From: Annona cherimola
Lineage: Eukaryota > Streptophyta > Magnoliopsida > Magnoliales > Annonaceae
Assembly (NCBI GenBank): GCA_030490835.1
Contig: CM059977.1
Span: 9,452,765-9,516,764 of the forward strand
Length of the DNA stretch: 64,000 nucleotides
Reading direction: 5' to 3'
Shown in pieces: positions 58,990 to 64,000 of the stretch. Both the position numbers and the translations under genes were made by a program. How positions within the stretch are numbered: the first letter of the stretch is position 1; every line of letters begins with the position of its first letter. A model generated the notes under the pieces. It was not told where the DNA came from. It made no database searches and worked only from the letters and a program-made list of their open reading frames with translations.

Positions 58990-59239
58990 CAGTAGTCAAG
59001 GGCTTTGCCCAGTGATGTTGGCGTCCTTGGTTTGAAGCTGGGCAGACACGTTTTCAGAAGAATTTAGTGGTGGCGCTTAGTTTCCCCAAAATTTCTGTGG
59101 GAGCGTCCACTAAGTGAGTAGTTTAAGATTTATTGTTACAAATATTAGATTCTTAGTTAGACAATTGTTAGAATATCTCAGAGCTTGATTGTACTACCAC
59201 TTGAGATGCTGTTATATTATCAAAAAAAAAAAAAAAAAT
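58990..59239 (+). mobile_element. tRNA-derived SINE, same family as 11046 and 12525
   Basis: The B-box-like GGTTTGAAGCTGG (59029-59041) and the tail GAATATCTCAGAGCTTGATTG..TTGAGATGCTG match the other two SINEs. The A run is at about 59222-59239. Weak flanks ATTGCCTC and ATTACCTC (7/8) may be the TSD. Confidence 0.75.
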
Positions 59240-60062
59240 TACCTCCTTGCTTCGCGAAGGGGATCCTACTTCCATTTCTTCATCAAATCATCCTCACATG
59301 CATGTCATAGCAAGCTATACTCATTTCTACAATTAAAACACTATTTATCTTCTTCCTCCCACTAGGGTTTTCAAACCCATCATCTAAATTACCATAAAAT
59401 ATCATCAAACCACATCCACATGCTCACATGGCATTAAAAAGGAAGATTATCAAAGAAATTTCAAGAAAAATAAAATGAAAGACTACTTACTTAGCTCTAC
59501 ACAATTTTTCCAAATATTTTTTTTCAAGTTTTAATCCTTAGATCTACTTCAATCTAAGATGGGTTAATGGAAATGAGCCCCCAAGTGATTATAATAAAGG
59601 GAAAAAAGAGAACATGGGGAGAAATTCCTTACCATTTTTTTATCTTTTCCTTTTGTCTCTTTTTCTTTCTTCTTTCTTGCCTTCATTTTTTATTTTTTTT
59701 GTTTTTTGTTTTTTTTTCATACGCGCTCTGCCTTGTTTTAAACTAGGGGCTGTTGCTCACGTGGGCAGCTCCATATGCCCCTTAATTATTTTTATTATCT
59801 ATAATTATTATATTATCATTTAATATATAAGTTAATAAATATAATCACATTTGAATCCCTTCTATACATCATTTAATAGATATTAAATATTCATCTTAAA
59901 CAGTTATTAATATTTAATTGTCTTTAATTAAATCCATCAACATCATTTACTAATAAAAATTTGAATGATCTTTTTTAGACGATTTTGATAACAAATTTTT
60001 TAACATCAAATCAACATATTCACCATTAATTTACATAAAAAATTGAGACCTGAGATCTCACA
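59240..60062. other. Remainder of the inserted block, no gene recognised
   Basis: AT-rich and T-rich runs. The frame 59614-59823 is low-complexity hydrophobic and not convincing. Confidence 0.4.
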
Positions 60063-60200
60063 TTGGGTTTTTCTCATCTGGCTTGTACACTTCACTGCTA
60101 AATTGCCTTTGAAACTGCCACGAATACCGCCGTTCAGTCAAATATTATTGCGTCCCACCTAATGTTGTGAAATCTAAACCATCGAACTGGTTAACATGTC

Positions 60201-60708
60201 ATATTTAGTTAGCAAATGAAGAATTTTCAACATAAAATAGTTATACCATATTATAATATTAAAATCGCTTGACAATATATATAAACTTGTTAAAACTTTT
60301 AAAATTTTGATACATATATATATATTTTGAAATAATTTTTATTTGCAATACATAAAATCCCAGTTCAAACGGTATGAATATTTAGATTTCACAAAAAGTC
60401 AGATTGGTGGCCTCCAAAAAAAAACATTTCCATTTTTTGGAAAATGTTAAGCGTTTCACTAGATTACTGTCTGTATATTATTCACATATAAAAGCCAAAT
60501 AATCTTTCAAAATCATTGTTATAAATAGTTTTTGTATATGTGATTAATTTAATTGCTAGTTTATTAACAATGTTTTGAATGAAATATATATTTACCATGT
60601 TATGGATTAAAAAATTGATTGGAAAAATTGACAAACTTGTGCATATTGTTAATATTTTTTTCAATTATTGTGCATCAATGTTTTTAATCAAGATTATACA
60701 ATGATTTA
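60201..60708. other. Intergenic, no gene recognised
   Basis: Very AT-rich; no transposon ends or coding signal. Confidence 0.45.
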
Positions 60709-60946
60709 GGACCTCAATCTAGGGCACCCAGTGAAATGGACCAATATCTTTAATTTTTTATAAAATTATTCATATGGGTATATTTAACCTGTAAATTAAG
60801 ATTTACCATTTTTGAAGATGTATATATATTTATTTTAAATTTTTATACATAAAAGTATTGTGTATTTCAAAACTCAAAATAAATAAATATACCTTCGAGA
60901 ATGAGAAAATTTAATTTTTAGGCTAAATATACTTAGATCAGGATCC
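60709..60946. mobile_element. Mutator-type foldback element, diverged TSD
   Basis: GGACCTCAATCTAGGGCACCC at the left and the inverse GGATCCTGATCTAAG at the right. Flanking AATGATTTA and CATGGTTTA agree at 7 of 9. The interior resembles the family core but is decayed. Confidence 0.55.
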
Positions 60947-61473
60947 CATGGTTTATGATATTTTAACTAAATAAGTGACCACTCAACCCTATTTTATGAA
61001 GCATGTTCGCTTCTGTGCTTGTTTGCCATTGATGTATTCTGGGTGCATAAAGAAGATCATGTTGTACACCACTTGGTTCTGTTATTAATCTTGTCCAAAC
61101 TCCAAAATAACATAGAAAAGAAGAAAGAATGGTTGGATGCAACTACTAAGACCTACATATAGTCATACATCGAATCAAAGAAGAACCTACACGAGCCTTA
61201 AACCTACAATTTTTCATCGACATCTGGAAGCTTCAAATGAAGATATCTGGTCTTACGAAATGGCCTAGAAATTAAATAGAAATAAACGTTTGCTTTCCGA
61301 ATTTCAAAATTTTCTCCTTGAAAGAAAGAAAGAAAGGACTTAATGCTTGAACAAAAAATGACAGAGAAATTAACGGAATTATCTCGCCCTTCATTTTAGG
61401 TAAGGTCAAAGTGTCCCGCAAGTCACCATTCATTTCAGAATTCAAACCCTTGATCGATCCAGACCAATGTCGG

Positions 61474-64000
61474 ATGTTCACCCTTGCTGAGATTAGGAAG
61501 GCGACTAATGACTTCAAGGATGACCTCCGGATTGGAGTTGGTGGCTTTGGCGATGTCTACAGGGGAGTGATTAATCATGGTGGAGGAGGAGGAACCACGG
61601 AAGAAGTAGCCATCAAGCGTGTGGACTGTAACGCCAAGTTGTGGTTCCATGAGCTGCGAACTGAGATTGAGATGCTCTCAAAGCTGCGCCACCGCCACCT
61701 TCTCTCCCTTATTGGTCTTTGTTTGGAAGACTCCAAGTGCATGATGGTCGTTTGCGACTATATGGCACATGGGAACCTTTGCCAGCATCTCTACGGCTCC
61801 AAAAAAACTCCTCTTGGCCTCCCTTGGAAGTTAAGAGTTGAAATCTGTGTTGGGGCGGCGCGTGGCCTGCACTACCTCCATGTTGAGGCTACTAGTCGTG
61901 GTATTATCAACCTAGATGTAAACGCAAGCAACGTCCTCCTGGATTACAAGTGGAGTGCCAAGCTCTCATATTTCGGACTATACATGCAGGGAAACTCAAA
62001 CAACCCTGCAAGCACGGTTGGATGTCTGAAAACAGAGCAACTTGGTGGGGGGTCGGAAGAGTCTGATATGTACAGTTTTGGGGTGCTATTGTTCGAAGTC
62101 CTTTGTGCCCGCCCAGCACTAGATATGTCATTGCCTGATGACGCGGTTAGCTTGGCCAAATGGGCCTTGAATTGCCAGGAGAAGGGAATGGTAGAAGAGA
62201 TTATCGATCCCAATCTAAAAGGGAAGATCACACCAGAGTGCTTAAAGATGTTTGTTGACACTGCTAGCTTATGCTTGGCAAACTACAATCAAGCAACGAT
62301 GGGAGATGTCCTGAGAAACCTTGAATTTGCATTGCATTTGGAGGAAAGAACAGCAAATGTGCCGCGTTGGTGGCCACCGACTACAGGGTTAGACAACATG
62401 GACGGGAGAAGGTGCCTCACATCGTTGTTGCCCCATTGTCAGCGCTTCTCTTGCGCAAATATAAAGTTTGCGACGGGAAACTTTGACGAGAGGAATCGAA
62501 TTGGGGGTAGGTTCTACAAGGGAGCCATTAGGAATCAATCTCAACTTGCGATAAAACTTGGGATGAGTTACAATGAGTACAAAACAGAGATTGCGATTCT
62601 CTCGAGGCTACGCCACTGCAACCTTGTCTTCTTGATTGGTTATTGCAATGAAAACTCTGAAATGAGCCTTATCTATGATTACATGGCTCGTAGAGACCTT
62701 GGACGACATCTCTACCATTTTAAACTATCTCGTGGAGACCTTGGACGACATCTCTACCATTCAAAACTCTCTCCCCTTCCTTGGAAGACAAGGCTCCGCA
62801 TCTGCATTGGGGTTGCCCGTGCCCTCAACTATTTACATAATGGGGTTAGTAGTGAAGAAGTTATCATCCACGGAAATGTTAACACGAAAAACATCCTCTT
62901 GGACGACAATTTTGTCCCCAAGCTTTCAGGTTTTGGACGAACTAGAGGCTTCAGCCAGGATCCAGAGTTCAAGGGTAACATTGGATATATGGATCCTGAG
63001 TGCTCTGGTGACCAGCAACAACGTATCCTAACAGACAAGTCAGATGTGTATTCCTTTGGGGTGGTGCTCTTGGAAGTCCTTTGTGCACGCCCAGCAGTGG
63101 ACATGTTATTGCCTAGCAATCAAGCAATCTTGGCTAAGTGGGCCCGTCATTGTCAAAAGAATGGTACATTAGAAAAGATTATTGATCCCTATCTAAAAAA
63201 AGAGATCTCGTTCAAGTGCGTTGAGGTTTTCGTGGAGACTACTATGCAGTGCTTGGCTGAGAGTAGAGTTAACCGACCCACCATGAGGAATGTCCTGCGC
63301 AAACTTGAATTCGTACTATTGCTGCAAGACTGTTGGCGCTTCACCTTTGCTGAGATTAGGAAGGCCACTAATGACTTTGACGAGGTCCTCCTCATTGGAG
63401 AAGATTCTTTTGGTAAGATCTACAGGGGAGCCATTGATGGTGGAGCCATCCATGTTGCAATCAAGCGCAAAAATCCTGAAGCTCGATTCAGATTGAGTGA
63501 GTATCAAAATGAGATTGAAATGATATTCAAGCTACACCACTATCACCTCGTCTCCCTCATCGGTTTCTGTGTGGAGAACTTAGAGATGATCATTGTCTTT
63601 GAGTATATGGCGTTTGGGAGACTCTGCGATCATCTATATCAGTCACTAAAGCCTCCTCTTCTTTGGAAGAAGAGACTTGAGATCTGTATTGGGGTTGCCT
63701 GTGGACTGAACTACCTACACGGGGAGGCTACTAGTAAAGCTATCGTCCACGGAGGTGTGCAGACAAGCAATATCTTCCTCGGCTCCAAGTGGGTTTCCAA
63801 GTTAGCTTATTTCGGGCAGTTGACAAGAAGCATGACGGAAGATTTAGAGGACCCACCTTTAGATCAGAATTCTGAGAAGTCAGATGTGTACTCATTTGGG
63901 GTGGTGCTGTTTGAAGTCCTCTGTGCACGCCCGGCACTAGACCCGTCATTGCCGCGAAATCAGGTCCGCTTGTATGAGTGGGCCATATATTGCTACAAGA
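61474..64000 (+). CDS. Kinase copy C: triple FERONIA-like pseudokinase, runs off the window end
   Basis: Open for 842 codons from the first in-frame ATG (61474) to the window end. Similarity to copy B continues upstream (PLIDPDQCR against DWVNPDVCR), so translation may start in an upstream exon joined at the acceptor ATTTCAG ending 61438; an in-frame TGA lies at 61348. Domain 1 (about 2-291) has GVGGFG 21-26 and K48, NLD at 146-148 for HRD (Asp kept), N150 for the catalytic-loop Lys and YFG at 166-168 for DFG. Domain 2 (about 324-619) has a shortened Gly loop (IGGRFYKG), K361, HGN at 466-468 and GFG at 486-488, and carries a 14-residue internal duplication (406-419 and 420-433). Domain 3 (from about 623) has GEDSFG 642-647, K664, HGG at 759-761, Q763 for Lys and YFG at 779-781, and lacks the DPEY part of the activation segment. 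No membrane segment is visible. All three domains are predicted inactive. Confidence 0.88.
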   Translation, partial: MFTLAEIRKATNDFKDDLRIGVGGFGDVYRGVINHGGGGGTTEEVAIKRVDCNAKLWFHELRTEIEMLSKLRHRHLLSLIGLCLEDSKCMMVVCDYMAHGNLCQHLYGSKKTPLGLPWKLRVEICVGAARGLHYLHVEATSRGIINLDVNASNVLLDYKWSAKLSYFGLYMQGNSNNPASTVGCLKTEQLGGGSEESDMYSFGVLLFEVLCARPALDMSLPDDAVSLAKWALNCQEKGMVEEIIDPNLKGKITPECLKMFVDTASLCLANYNQATMGDVLRNLEFALHLEERTANVPRWWPPTTGLDNMDGRRCLTSLLPHCQRFSCANIKFATGNFDERNRIGGRFYKGAIRNQSQLAIKLGMSYNEYKTEIAILSRLRHCNLVFLIGYCNENSEMSLIYDYMARRDLGRHLYHFKLSRGDLGRHLYHSKLSPLPWKTRLRICIGVARALNYLHNGVSSEEVIIHGNVNTKNILLDDNFVPKLSGFGRTRGFSQDPEFKGNIGYMDPECSGDQQQRILTDKSDVYSFGVVLLEVLCARPAVDMLLPSNQAILAKWARHCQKNGTLEKIIDPYLKKEISFKCVEVFVETTMQCLAESRVNRPTMRNVLRKLEFVLLLQDCWRFTFAEIRKATNDFDEVLLIGEDSFGKIYRGAIDGGAIHVAIKRKNPEARFRLSEYQNEIEMIFKLHHYHLVSLIGFCVENLEMIIVFEYMAFGRLCDHLYQSLKPPLLWKKRLEICIGVACGLNYLHGEATSKAIVHGGVQTSNIFLGSKWVSKLAYFGQLTRSMTEDLEDPPLDQNSEKSDVYSFGVVLFEVLCARPALDPSLPRNQVRLYEWAIYCYK
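62689..62772 (+). repeat. 42-bp in-frame tandem duplication in copy C
   Basis: 62689-62730 and 62731-62772 encode [14 protein letters not shown] and [14 protein letters not shown]. Copies A and B have a single unit here, so the duplication is specific to this copy. The length is a multiple of three and the frame is kept. Confidence 0.9.

Larger units (their letters stand above)
57664..60062. mobile_element. Inserted block of 2.4 kb, possible solo LTR (TGTAACGCCCC..CA)
   Basis: It interrupts a segment that is continuous after copy A (42030-42190). It starts TGTAACGCCCCAACC and ends GAGATCTCACA, the TG..CA borders of an LTR, and TGTAACGCCCC is a start often seen in plant LTR retrotransposons. 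Imperfect repeats of CTCACATTGATGC-like words lie at 58415-58610. No 5-bp TSD, primer-binding site or coding region was found, so the call is tentative. A SINE is inserted inside. Confidence 0.45.

Overview
The window looks like a gene-poor, transposon-rich stretch of an angiosperm nuclear genome, probably a eudicot. The evidence is spliceosomal introns with GT..AG borders, AT-rich DNA packed with Tourist-, hAT- and Mutator-type miniature elements, tRNA-derived SINEs and a LINE, and plant-specific protein families (a plant STAR/KH protein and FERONIA-type kinases). I cannot name the species. There is no CRISPR array, no operon and no ordinary tRNA or rRNA gene.

Layout. Bases 1-22.2 kb contain no convincing gene. 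They hold nested Tourist-like MITEs, a Mutator-type foldback element with a perfect 9-bp target duplication, two SINEs, a LINE RNase H relic and a hAT-type element nested inside another. Bases 22,584-31,545 carry one clean seven-exon gene for a 281-residue STAR/KH RNA-binding protein of the Arabidopsis At2g38610/At3g08620 type, with 5' leader and poly(A) signal visible. From about 33.4 kb to the end of the window there is a tandemly duplicated locus of CrRLK1L (FERONIA-like) kinase genes. Copy A (35.5-39.1 kb) is dead: it has three nonsense codons, a frameshift, no third kinase domain and a 1.6-kb 5'-truncated LINE inserted with a perfect target-site duplication. Copy B (47,721-50,573) is an intact single-exon 950-residue protein. 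Copy C (61.4 kb to the end) is open to the window edge and runs off it. Short flanking homologies between copies A and B occur in the same order, so a large segment was duplicated and then diverged by TE insertion.

Most interesting system. Copies B and C encode proteins built from three FERONIA-type kinase domains in tandem, without the malectin-like ectodomain or any membrane segment. In all six domains the catalytic set is broken: the HRD Asp is lost in five domains, and in the sixth (domain 1 of copy C) the Asp stays but the catalytic-loop Lys and DFG Asp are gone. Almost all VAIK lysines, alphaC glutamates and the SDVYSFG helix are kept. The ORFs stay long and open, so these look like retained triple-pseudokinase proteins rather than decaying kinases. 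Tandem-kinase proteins are known plant immune proteins, so a decoy or scaffold role is a reasonable but untested inference.

The KH gene and the kinase cluster are simply neighbours; nothing in the sequence links their functions.
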